From BS750m-G4 sp964472195 (GTDB taxonomy: Bacteria; Bacteroidota; Ignavibacteria; Tepidaquicellales; Tepidaquicellaceae), in contig CAYYJH010000018.1 in NCBI GenBank assembly GCA_964472195.1, forward strand, positions 1 to 35,759: a stretch of DNA of 35,759 nt, read 5' to 3'. The notes beneath the pieces were generated by a model. The model did no database searches, was not told where the DNA came from, and worked only from the letters and a program-made list of their open reading frames with translations. A program made the translations under genes and the position numbers. This document shows, in pieces, positions 1 to 7,602 of the stretch; within the stretch, counting starts at the first letter, position 1; each line of letters begins with the position of its first letter.

Positions 1-62
1 TCTTTTCATTTTGTTACTTTTAAAAAATTAATCTTCCGTCTTGATAGCTTGTGTTATGTTGT

Positions 63-196
63 GTATAACGGATAACGATAACCCGCAAAAAACCAACGGC
101 AAGTAACCTGTTTTAAACACCCCAGATTTTCACTGATGCCAAAAGCCCCGACAAAAACACGACGCGTTTTTTGTCGGGTTGATTGCGATGTTAGAC
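63..196. other. attC-like recombination site 1
   Basis: A 134-bp segment with inverted, imperfectly matching ends. The left end reads GTATAAC, then AACCCG and a C plus A-run; the reverse complement of the right end reads GTCTAAC, then AACCCG, AC and an A-run. The right end (176-196) is GGGTTGAT-N6-GTTAGAC, and the same pattern recurs at 1296-1316. An 11-bp perfect hairpin lies inside (147-157 with 168-178). GTCTAAC and GTTAGAC fit the RYYYAAC and GTTRRRY core boxes of integron attC sites; the left box has one mismatch. The length is within the attC range. The site starts 16 bases beyond the stop codon of the DUF4386 gene, as cassette attC sites do. That it is a functional attC is inference. 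Confidence 0.5.
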
Positions 197-212
197 CAAC
201 GCTCGCACGCTA

Positions 213-920
213 TCACTCTCTCGCAACCGCTCGCTCCTCCCATTTCAACTCGTCCACACCGCGCACAAGAAACCACAAGGTTAGCGATAGATATGCGAAG
301 CTCATTGGCAAAAACAGCCAATCGTACGCGTACGCTGGCGCAATGATCAGCGCAAAATTCCTGACCACGAAGCCGATGCCACCTAGTGCCAGAAGCGCAC
401 CAAGAAGAGACGGAATGTATCTCGATTTAAAGATCAAGTATCCGAAGAAAACCGAACCGACACCGCCGAACGCCATAAGTATCCCAGCCGCATAGCCGTA
501 CAGATTAAGCGAAAGTAGGACCAGGGTATTCAGTTGATCGGGAGTGAATGTGTTCAGGTAATCAGCGCCGCCAAGAATGAGCAACGGTGCAACGTAGAAC
601 AATTCCGCGACGGCAAAGACCGAAATGCCGATTAACCCCAAAAATACAGCGAGTAAGGCAAGGTTTTTCTGGACTGGCCGTAACAGAATGTAAAAGATCA
701 ACAAAAGGGCAACGTTGCAGATGCCTTCTACAAGATAACTGGCGAATCCCAGTCTGAACAGCAGGTCAGAAGAAAGGATGTTCTTCGCTGTAGCGGCGGC
801 ATCGTCTGGCACTATGATCTTTATGGGAGCGTACATTTCACCGAAACCACCAGCGATAAGCGAGATTAGAAGTAGAAATCCTGCAACCCTTGCGTACTGC
901 AGTGCACATCTGTAATTCAT
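213..920 (-). CDS. DUF4386 family integral membrane protein
   Basis: A 235-residue, very hydrophobic protein with about six or seven predicted membrane spans. The order of segments matches the DUF4386 family, whose function is unknown: an N-terminal span near residues 10-30, a loop with 'NILSSDLLFRLGF', a pair of spans, then a 'LNLYGYAAGILMAFGG' span. The start is an ATG preceded by GGAGA at normal spacing. Base composition is clearly richer in G+C than anything else nearby, and the change occurs close to 947-953 (GTCTAAC) on one side and the attC-like site on the other. That fits acquisition as a cassette. The promoter is probably in the leader repeat upstream (about 954-1183). Confidence 0.8.
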   Translation of the reverse strand: MNYRCALQYARVAGFLLLISLIAGGFGEMYAPIKIIVPDDAAATAKNILSSDLLFRLGFASYLVEGICNVALLLIFYILLRPVQKNLALLAVFLGLIGISVFAVAELFYVAPLLILGGADYLNTFTPDQLNTLVLLSLNLYGYAAGILMAFGGVGSVFFGYLIFKSRYIPSLLGALLALGGIGFVVRNFALIIAPAYAYDWLFLPMSFAYLSLTLWFLVRGVDELKWEERAVARE

Positions 921-946
921 AGGAAAGTCTCCATTTTTTAGATAAG

Positions 947-1183
947 GTCTAACTATTAATTAACCTGCAAATTAAATATTTTTAAATGAGTTTTTATATT
1001 GCTTAAAACAATAAAATAAAAATTAATTCACTGATTATCAATTATCTTATTGAAATGCTGTGTATCATATCTGTATTCTAAATATTTATGTTAACACTGC
1101 TTCCGCACACAGGAGTACAGGAAGTGCTTAGCTTTTTTGATATATCATATAAAATTTTAGACAAATAAATAATTTAAACAGCA
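947..1183 (-). repeat. Leader repeat copy A (upstream of the DUF4386 gene)
   Basis: AT-rich non-coding DNA homologous to 2629-2873. The best-conserved core is 1033-1180, about 80% identical to 2717-2869 by hand alignment, with a 21-nt exact block at 1074-1094. The core begins 113 bases upstream of the DUF4386 start codon; copy B begins 114 bases upstream of its own gene. Similarity is still visible toward the gene and stops near GTCTAAC (947-953). Equal placement before two unrelated genes suggests a shared promoter or leader, or an attI-like landing site. No convincing ORF is visible in either copy. Confidence 0.6.
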
Positions 1184-1316
1184 TTATAACGTTGTGCATA
1201 ATATGCTGCCAATAATGCGGGGCAATCAACTTACTAATATCACTGAATTTGATGTGGAACACTGCCTTTGAAAAACCACTGTGCTGATAGCAATAGGGTT
1301 GATACAAAGGTTAGAC
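1184..1316. other. attC-like recombination site 2
   Basis: A 133-bp segment, one base shorter than site 1. The left end is TTATAACGTTGTGCAT. The reverse complement of the right end reads GTCTAACCTTTGTAT, giving partly complementary arms. The right end 1296-1316 is GGGTTGAT-N6-GTTAGAC, the same as site 1 except for the six variable bases. An internal imperfect stem is visible: CCTTTG at 1265-1270 with CAAAGG at 1305-1310. The site lies 3 bases beyond the stop codon of the 427-residue gene. The pair of sites and their positions support an integron-cassette reading, but activity is inference. Confidence 0.5.
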
Positions 1317-1319
1317 ACT

Positions 1320-2603
1320 CTATATAGCAGGAGTTGGAACATCTTCCCAGGCAGTTTTTGTGTCGACTTTTCTTGCGTCTATGATTTCTCCAGTCTTTGT
1401 ATCTATATCTATAAAACCAACAGGAATTCGAATCGTATTAAATCCAAGCAATTTTTCTCCCGTAATATGCTCTTTTAGATTATGATTTACTTCAACAAGT
1501 ATAACCCTTCTATAAGAGCAGTCATTGCATTTCATCTCGTGGTTATTAATTCCAAGCGGGCAATGGTGCCTTCTTGCCGTAACAGGGTCAACATTGTGCA
1601 TTTTCGCCATATTAACGGAAGGGGGTCTCCTCAAGTGTTCGAAGGGGTAAAGTACCCAGTCTGTTATCAAGGCAATGGTATGGTGTTTTTTATATAGTTT
1701 ATGCTCACTTCCCGTGTTTGCAATCATACCCTGCATAATATAATCAACAGGCATCAAATAGCAAAGATAATCATTTTGTTTGTTTAAAAATTTTATTCTG
1801 CTTGCAGATTCATTTATGGAGATAGAATTTATTACACTATTGGTTAGCCTATTATCTTCAGGCATAATTGAAACTATGGTAATATTATCTTTGGAATAAT
1901 ATTGAATTGAACTTAAAGTAATGTATCGAAATATAAATCCAGACCCTATAACCAACATTACAATTGTAAGTTGTACAACCGTATATTTGAGTGATTTAGA
2001 ACGAATGTGTTTCAGTGGTAATGTAAGATGCCTCTCTATAGTAATCGGAAGAAACATTCCTGTTTTATTCATGTAGTCAGCATATGATTCCTCGTATTGA
2101 CGAGTCATGCGTTTCTCCTCAGCCTTTGCCAAAAAATAATAAAGAATGAACATGATGGACAAAGTAGCCAGGACAATGAATCTGGGCCACAATATTGCCA
2201 TTCCGATACCCCATATCCCAAGCGCCATGTATTGAGGATGACGAATAAAACGATAAATGCCCTTATCTGCTATTCCCCATTTAAATATTTTTCCGAGATA
2301 AACCTGCAATGCACACACAATAAAAGTTAGAAAACCGATAACGAATAGAAGTGAGCCTGAAATACGAATAGCTTTAAGTATAAAAGTGGGCGGCAATATC
2401 ATATGAGGCAGAAAGAAGTGCGTCAGCCATCTTGTTGCAGGGTAAGTATTTAACCAATGAAAAATCGGGTTAAACACGGAATAAAAGAAAAAGGCAAATG
2501 GACTTATCATTATCATGACTTCAAATGCCATAATAAAAAATACGATTATGCCACCGTGTGCCATAATATTCTTTGACCACTCTCTAATATTTGATGATTT
2601 CAT
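1320..2603 (-). CDS. ICMT/PEMT-like membrane methyltransferase with a Cys/His-containing C-terminal domain
   Basis: 427 residues in two parts. Residues about 1-200 carry four to five membrane spans and the signature of isoprenylcysteine/phospholipid methyltransferase-like proteins: 'GIYRFIRHPQYMALGIWG', then 'AKAEEKRMTRQYEESYADYM'. In that family this region binds S-adenosylmethionine and methylates small or lipid substrates at the membrane. Another span follows near 210-230, then a soluble domain of about 190 residues that I do not recognise, containing 'HHCPLGINNHEMKCNDCSYR', which could bind a metal or heme. The ATG has GGAG about 9 bases upstream. G+C is lower than in the neighbouring DUF4386 gene, so the two differ in origin. 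The substrate is unknown. Confidence 0.7.
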   Translation of the reverse strand: MKSSNIREWSKNIMAHGGIIVFFIMAFEVMIMISPFAFFFYSVFNPIFHWLNTYPATRWLTHFFLPHMILPPTFILKAIRISGSLLFVIGFLTFIVCALQVYLGKIFKWGIADKGIYRFIRHPQYMALGIWGIGMAILWPRFIVLATLSIMFILYYFLAKAEEKRMTRQYEESYADYMNKTGMFLPITIERHLTLPLKHIRSKSLKYTVVQLTIVMLVIGSGFIFRYITLSSIQYYSKDNITIVSIMPEDNRLTNSVINSISINESASRIKFLNKQNDYLCYLMPVDYIMQGMIANTGSEHKLYKKHHTIALITDWVLYPFEHLRRPPSVNMAKMHNVDPVTARRHHCPLGINNHEMKCNDCSYRRVILVEVNHNLKEHITGEKLLGFNTIRIPVGFIDIDTKTGEIIDARKVDTKTAWEDVPTPAI

Positions 2604-2628
2604 TGATTATTTCTCCTTATTCTTATGT

Positions 2629-2873
2629 GCCTAATTAATAATTAAACTTCAAATCAATTGTTTTTAGTAAAATTTTTAACGCTTTATGATTTGTTTAAAA
2701 TAAAAGTTCTTCTATAGATTATCAACTACCTTATTGAAATGCTCTGCGGAATATGCATATTCTAAATATTTATGTTAATACTGCTTCTGTACATTGGAAG
2801 GCTGGGAGTGCTTAGCCAGCCCTCTTGATATATAATATAATATTTTTAGATAAATAAATAATTTGAACATGCG
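2629..2873 (-). repeat. Leader repeat copy B (upstream of the 427-residue gene)
   Basis: Second copy of the leader described at 947-1183. The core 2717-2869 begins 114 bases upstream of the gene start. The gene-proximal edge carries GCCTAAT (2629-2635), where copy A has GTCTAAC. The far edge ends close to an 18-bp perfect AT palindrome at 2875-2892. Read on the minus strand, this copy can form a GGCTGG/CCAGCC hairpin around 'ctaagcactc'; copy A has only a bulged stem there, so the structure is not strictly conserved. The rest of the spacer up to the transporter holds nothing else I can identify. Confidence 0.6.
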
Positions 2874-3010
2874 TTAAAATAAATTTATTTTATATACACC
2901 ATCATTATTAGATAATTTTAAAAACTGCTGTTATCCGCATACCTAACCTCAAATATTTTTCAATAGTATCAGGACCGGTTATAGCTGTTCTTATTTATCT
3001 TTTTCTTGAT

Positions 3011-4411
3011 TTGGGTCCCGATAATTTTATGGCTGTTAAAATGTCGGCTATAGTTGTGTGGATGGCAATATGGTGGATTACAGAGGCAGTGCCGATACCT
3101 GTAACATCAATCATTCCAGTTTTTTTGTTTCCCTTCCTTGGAATAATGGATACGAAGTCTGTTGCAGTGCTTTATATGAATGATGTTATTTTTCTGTTTA
3201 TCGGTGGATTCATTATTGCTTTTGCAATGGAGAGATGGAATCTTCATAAAAGAATAGCCCTGAAAATTCTTCTTTCCTTGAAGGGAACTCCAACGCGGAT
3301 ATTATTTGGTTTTATGTTTGTAAGTTATTTCCTCTCGATGTGGATATCTAATACTGCAACAGTATTAATGCTTCTACCCGCTGTACTTGCAATCATTTTA
3401 CAGGTAGAACAATTTTTAGAAAGCGGAAAAGATGAGGTTGCAACGGGATTTTTACTTGGTCTTGCTTATGCAGCCTCAATCGGAGGAACAGCAACGCTTG
3501 TAGGTACTCCCCCGAATTTAATTTTTATGAATTTCTATCAAAATACATTTCCGGATGAAACTATAATAAGTTTTGGAAAGTGGTTTCTGTTTGGTGTACC
3601 GGTGTCCTTTGTTTTTTTAATTATCGCACACTATGTTCTGAAGAAGATATATATGAAACACGTTACCGATACGAATATCAGCATGGCAAGCTGTCAGAAA
3701 GCTTATGATGATCTTGGTAAGTTTAGTTACGAAGAAAAAGTAGTGGGAATTATCTTCATGTTGACAGCTTTTTTGTGGCTGTTCCGGCTGGATATAGACA
3801 TTGGAATATGTACGATTCCGGGCTGGAGCAATTTATTTATACAAAAGGAATTCTTGCGTGACAGCACTGTTGCAGTTGTGATGGCAGTATTGTTATTCCT
3901 GATACCCTCACGGCAGAAAAAAAATGATATGATAATGAATTGGAACGAGGTAAAAAGACTACCCTTCGGTATTATTTTACTTTTTGGGGGTGGGTTTGCC
4001 TTAGCTAAAGGTTTTGAAATATCCGGACTATCCGATATATTGGCATCTAATTTAAGCTCGCTTAATATTTTACCTGAAGTTTTGATTATTTTGGGTTTAT
4101 GTACATTTATGACTTTCTTTACGGAATTTACATCCAACACTGCATCTATTCAGCTTATGCTTCCTGTAATTTTTGCACTTACAAAAAGTATAGATGTTCA
4201 CCCGTTGCTCTTTATGATTCCAATAACGTTTTCAGCATCGTTTGCATTTATGCTTCCTATTGCGACTCCGCCGAACACTATTATCTTTGGCAGTGACCGT
4301 ATAAAAATTAAGGACATGGCAAGGACGGGAGTAATCTTAAATATAATTGGTGTTATACTTATTACATTAGCAATGCTGAGTTTGGGAAAATTAATATTCG
4401 ATATTCCCTAA
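3011..4411 (+). CDS. SLC13/DASS family Na+-coupled anion symporter (5' end altered)
   Basis: A secondary transporter of the divalent anion:Na+ symporter family (dicarboxylates, citrate or sulfate). Visible family features: 'WWITEAVPIPVTS', 'FIGGFIIAFAMERWNLH', first substrate motif 'SNTATVLMLLP', 'SIGGTATLVGTPPN', second motif 'TEFTSNTASIQLMLP' and the terminal 'PIATPPN' span. 3011 is a TTG, the first canonical-type start in the frame, but it drops the first membrane span. The reading frame is open back to 2912 and encodes a family-like stretch ('NLKYFSIVSGPVIAVLIY') without ATG, GTG or TTG. ATA at 2939-2941, before 'PNLKYF', may be a mutated ATG or a rare start. ACCTAAC (2941-2947), complementary to a GTTRRRY box, lies exactly there. 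The gene is convergent with the next one, 13 bases apart. Confidence 0.85.
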   Translation: MGPDNFMAVKMSAIVVWMAIWWITEAVPIPVTSIIPVFLFPFLGIMDTKSVAVLYMNDVIFLFIGGFIIAFAMERWNLHKRIALKILLSLKGTPTRILFGFMFVSYFLSMWISNTATVLMLLPAVLAIILQVEQFLESGKDEVATGFLLGLAYAASIGGTATLVGTPPNLIFMNFYQNTFPDETIISFGKWFLFGVPVSFVFLIIAHYVLKKIYMKHVTDTNISMASCQKAYDDLGKFSYEEKVVGIIFMLTAFLWLFRLDIDIGICTIPGWSNLFIQKEFLRDSTVAVVMAVLLFLIPSRQKKNDMIMNWNEVKRLPFGIILLFGGGFALAKGFEISGLSDILASNLSSLNILPEVLIILGLCTFMTFFTEFTSNTASIQLMLPVIFALTKSIDVHPLLFMIPITFSASFAFMLPIATPPNTIIFGSDRIKIKDMARTGVILNIIGVILITLAMLSLGKLIFDIP

Positions 4412-4424
4412 AGATTATTGAACA

Positions 4425-6056
4425 TCATTTCACCAGAATCATACTTTTAATCTCTTTGTAATTGTTTGCTTTGAGCACATAAAAATAAACACCGCTGTTG
4501 AAATCTTTTCCATCCCATTTTATTTTGTAGTTTCCACGGGACATGTTTTCATTTACAAGGCATTTAACTTTTTTCCCGAGAATATCATAAATATTTATTT
4601 CGACGTGTGAGTTTTCAGGAATGTCAAATCTTATGACCGTAGCAGGGTTGAATGGATTTGGATAGTTCTGGTAAAGGGTGAACACTTGCGGGGTATGCCC
4701 ACTCCCCGTGATATTCACTGCGTTATCGCTTCTAAATAAGTAAAATGTACCGTTGGAGCTTGATGAGCTCCATGTGTTAAAATATCCGTCTTTTCCATTG
4801 TTGAAAAACCAGTACACACGTCTGACGGCAGGACCGGGATAATTTAACTTCTCATACTGTTTTACGAACGATGCTCCATTATACTCATACATGTATACCT
4901 TCCCGCCGAAGCTTCCCAGCAATATGGTGGGATATGTCTTTCCCGTCAGTAATTTTATATCACAGTTCAACATAGTGCTGTTGTCAGATGTTTCAAAAAC
5001 TGAATCTATAGTCTGGTACTGGTTGGGTCCGGTACTTTTGTGGACATAAAAAGCAGCAACACCACCGGAAGAATGAGTAGAAACCAACTCATCTATGCCG
5101 TCGTTATTTACATCCATAACCCTGTACGATGTTGGAAACCCAATAGAAGAAGCCTGGAACATTAAGTGATTGAAAGTAGCCGAAGCTGAATCATATTCAA
5201 TTCTTCGAATGTACGTGTTAAAGACCGGAAAACCTCCGTATGTTATAAAGACTTCATCCCATCCGTCGTGGTCGCTGTCACCGATGCCCCCTTTCCCGAA
5301 TATGTATGAAGCAGTTGTGTAGGTATAAATACTTGTATAAGTGTTCGAACCAATTGTTCCTGTATGTTCCCATACTCTTATCATCCCGCCATTACTGGAA
5401 TTTCCGCGGGTACAAATAATTTCTTTTTTACCGTTTTTATTTAAATCTCCTATCATCAAGCCCCGTGCAGTTCTTGATGGGGTACCATGTGTTAATGTGT
5501 TTTGTGTGTTCTGGCTTACATAAACATTGTCCCCATTGTTTTCATAGATGTAAATTCTTGTAAACGTAGCAAAGTCTGCAATTATAATCTCAGTTTTACC
5601 ATCACCGTCGGTATCTCCAACTGTCATAGGACCAAACCCTCCCCCCTCGGTTTTTGTTATTTCGGTAACTAATGCAAAGCTGTCAGGATTAACTGCAGTT
5701 TGTTCCCATACATAAAATTTACCGGGAGAGAATGTGTATCCTGCTATGTCTAATAAGGTGTCACTATCAAAGTATCCAACAACGCCGTCCCAGCAATTCG
5801 AAAATGATCCCGGTGGTGAAGTCCATATTGATGTAAAGCTTAGGGAATTTACTGAAGACGGAGAATTAAAAGTAGGATTGATTGAATTTATTGCAAAATC
5901 ATTCCCGGTAATACCATCACCATTGAGGTCAATGTTTTTAATGTTGAATGATGGGCTGACTTCGGTGACTCCATCGTTGTTCGCGTCAAATATAGATTGT
6001 GCCGATGTGAAATTAGAAATAAAGACAATTAAAAATGTAAGTATGCTTATTTTCAT
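4425..6056 (-). CDS. Secreted FG-GAP/VCBS-like repeat protein with T9SS sorting domain
   Basis: 543 residues. An N-terminal signal peptide ends near 'NFTSAQS'. The body has repeated Asp-rich calcium-loop-like motifs typical of FG-GAP/VCBS propeller repeats: 'DTDGDGKTEIIIADF', 'DLNKNGKKEIICT', 'DSDHDGWDEVFITYG' and 'DVNNDGIDELVSTHS'. Two more loops lie near the N terminus ('DANNDGVTEV', 'DLNGDGITGND'). The last 80 or so residues form a type A sorting domain ('LYQNYPNPFNPATVIRF' to 'FYVLKANNYKEIKSMILVK'), which directs export and anchoring by the type IX secretion system. Probably a cell-surface protein; its ligand is unknown. Transcribed divergently from the lipoprotein at 6273. Confidence 0.9.
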   Translation of the reverse strand: MKISILTFLIVFISNFTSAQSIFDANNDGVTEVSPSFNIKNIDLNGDGITGNDFAINSINPTFNSPSSVNSLSFTSIWTSPPGSFSNCWDGVVGYFDSDTLLDIAGYTFSPGKFYVWEQTAVNPDSFALVTEITKTEGGGFGPMTVGDTDGDGKTEIIIADFATFTRIYIYENNGDNVYVSQNTQNTLTHGTPSRTARGLMIGDLNKNGKKEIICTRGNSSNGGMIRVWEHTGTIGSNTYTSIYTYTTASYIFGKGGIGDSDHDGWDEVFITYGGFPVFNTYIRRIEYDSASATFNHLMFQASSIGFPTSYRVMDVNNDGIDELVSTHSSGGVAAFYVHKSTGPNQYQTIDSVFETSDNSTMLNCDIKLLTGKTYPTILLGSFGGKVYMYEYNGASFVKQYEKLNYPGPAVRRVYWFFNNGKDGYFNTWSSSSSNGTFYLFRSDNAVNITGSGHTPQVFTLYQNYPNPFNPATVIRFDIPENSHVEINIYDILGKKVKCLVNENMSRGNYKIKWDGKDFNSGVYFYVLKANNYKEIKSMILVK

Positions 6057-6097
6057 GATTGAGTAAGTTTTAATTCAAATAAAAAACGACAATGAAA

Positions 6098-6145
6098 TGT
6101 GTAAGGTTCAACTCATGTAATAATAATCATAAAAAAACTTACACA
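6098..6145. promoter_or_regulatory. Inverted repeat in a divergent spacer
   Basis: TGTGTAAG (6098-6105) is repeated in inverted orientation as CTTACACA (6138-6145), with 32 bases between. It lies in the 216-base AT-rich region between the divergently transcribed T9SS protein and the lipoprotein. Position suggests an operator or a weak hairpin in the minus-strand leader. Nothing else supports a function. Confidence 0.2.
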
Positions 6146-6272
6146 CAACAGAATTTAAAAATTGCAGCATTTTCATACTTTTACAATTTTTATGTTGAAT
6201 GATAAATTAGCTAACTGTAATTTATATTTATTCAAATCATTTATAAAATTGTGTGTTTATTAAATAATTATT

Positions 6273-6713
6273 ATGAAGTGTTTATTCTGTAAATTGTTCT
6301 CATTACTTATTATTTTATTTTTAATTTGCGTTTATTCCTGTGAGGATTCAATTAAAACCGAACTGGGGAATAAATTAGCAGGGGCTAATAAAATAAAACT
6401 GTATTTTTTCGATAAAGAACACGGCTCGGTTAAGGATTCAAAAATGATAGTAACTGTATCACAACAGGATGATATTATGAAAATTGTCGAGTCTATTACG
6501 GATGAAAAAGCCGGGCAATATAAGTGCGGATACTCCGGTATGCTTGAAATTTTCAAAGATAATAATTTATTATTTAATGCTGAATTTAATTTTGAGAAAG
6601 AATGCAGACATTATGTTTTTAGATATAATAAGCAAATGCTTTTTAAAGTTATGTCAGAAGAGGGCAGCGATATATTAAACGAGTATTATAATAAAGCAAT
6701 AGGGAATAAGTAA
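6273..6713 (+). CDS. Small putative lipoprotein
   Basis: 146 residues with a hydrophobic N terminus (about residues 8-20) followed by 'LICVYSCED', a plausible lipobox with the lipidated Cys at about residue 23, so probably anchored to the membrane facing the periplasm. The mature part is a mixed alpha/beta sequence with two further cysteines ('YKCGYSG', 'KECRHYVF') that could form a disulfide. I do not recognise the family. It is the first gene of a run of same-strand genes encoding mostly exported proteins, 25 bases before the first TPR gene, so co-transcription is likely. Confidence 0.65.
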   Translation: MKCLFCKLFSLLIILFLICVYSCEDSIKTELGNKLAGANKIKLYFFDKEHGSVKDSKMIVTVSQQDDIMKIVESITDEKAGQYKCGYSGMLEIFKDNNLLFNAEFNFEKECRHYVFRYNKQMLFKVMSEEGSDILNEYYNKAIGNK

Positions 6714-6738
6714 TTCCTTAAAGAATTTATAATCCTGT

Positions 6739-7596
6739 ATGATGTTCGAGAAAGATGTATTTGTATTTACGGTTTTATCATTGTTGTTTTTTTGTTCCCC
6801 CAAAAGCACAGCAAATGACGACCCCGAGGATATTTATCGAAAAGGGAGGGAAGCTTTTCTTAATTACGATTATGAAGGTGCTCACGAGTTTTATTCAAAA
6901 TATATAGAGTTATGTCCTGATAGTGCAAAGGGATATTATTCAAGGGGTAATGCATCTCTAATAATGCAGGAATATAATGAAGCATTTGTTGATTTTACGA
7001 AAACAATAGAAGTTGATTCAAATTATTACAAAGCCTATTCGAACAGGGGGGTTATTTATACTTACCTGGGCAAGATGGATTCTGCAATCATACAATTCAA
7101 AAAAGCTCTTGAAATTAATCCCGATGATGAAATAACACTTAACTCTTTGGGGGTAACATATGCACAAATAGATAGTATAAATGAGGCATTTATGTTTTTA
7201 GGCAAGGCTATTGAGCTTGAGCCGGAATATTCAGAGCCATACAGGAATAGGGGATCGCTTTATTTTTTCGAAGGGGACACGGTAAAAGCTTTAAGGGATT
7301 TAGACAGAGCGGTTGAATTGAATCCTTATGACCCGGCAGTATTTATTACAAGGGGCGGTATTTATAGAGAGATTGGAAAGTATGAAGAAGCTGTAAAAGA
7401 TTTTAATAAAGCATTAGAACTCGATAATGGCAATGCTGAAGCATATTGCAGAAGAGGAATTGCATATTTCTATCTTAATCAATATGAAAAAGCAGTTGAT
7501 GATATGGAGTACGGCTTAACGTTAAGACCTTCTTTAGAGCAGTACGTAAAAGTTTATTTGAAGAAAGCAAAAGATGAAATTCAGGAAAAACAATAG
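6739..7596 (+). CDS. Exported TPR protein, array member 1
   Basis: 285 residues: a signal-like N terminus (to about 'FFCSPKSTA', possibly a lipobox), then seven consecutive 34-residue tetratricopeptide repeats from about residue 28 ('PEDIYRKGREAF', 'AKGYYSRGN', 'YKAYSNRGV', 'LNSLGVTY', 'EPYRNRGSLY', 'FITRGGIY', 'AEAYCRRGIAYF') and a short capping helix 'YLKKAKDEIQ'. TPR arrays are protein-binding scaffolds; partners are unknown. Two adjacent ATGs (6739, 6742) could each start it. The next gene begins 6 bases after the stop. It is a paralogue of 8388, 9270 and 10121. Confidence 0.85.
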   Translation: MMFEKDVFVFTVLSLLFFCSPKSTANDDPEDIYRKGREAFLNYDYEGAHEFYSKYIELCPDSAKGYYSRGNASLIMQEYNEAFVDFTKTIEVDSNYYKAYSNRGVIYTYLGKMDSAIIQFKKALEINPDDEITLNSLGVTYAQIDSINEAFMFLGKAIELEPEYSEPYRNRGSLYFFEGDTVKALRDLDRAVELNPYDPAVFITRGGIYREIGKYEEAVKDFNKALELDNGNAEAYCRRGIAYFYLNQYEKAVDDMEYGLTLRPSLEQYVKVYLKKAKDEIQEKQ

Positions 7597-7602
7597 TGCT
7601 GC

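Noticed and set aside
147..178. Strong hairpin as a terminator for the DUF4386 gene
   Set aside because: On the minus strand no clean T-run follows the stem; the hairpin fits better as the inner part of the attC-like site, though it could weakly aid termination.
136..495. Plus-strand reading frame of 119 codons
   Set aside because: It lies mostly antisense to the DUF4386 gene and has no recognisable protein features.
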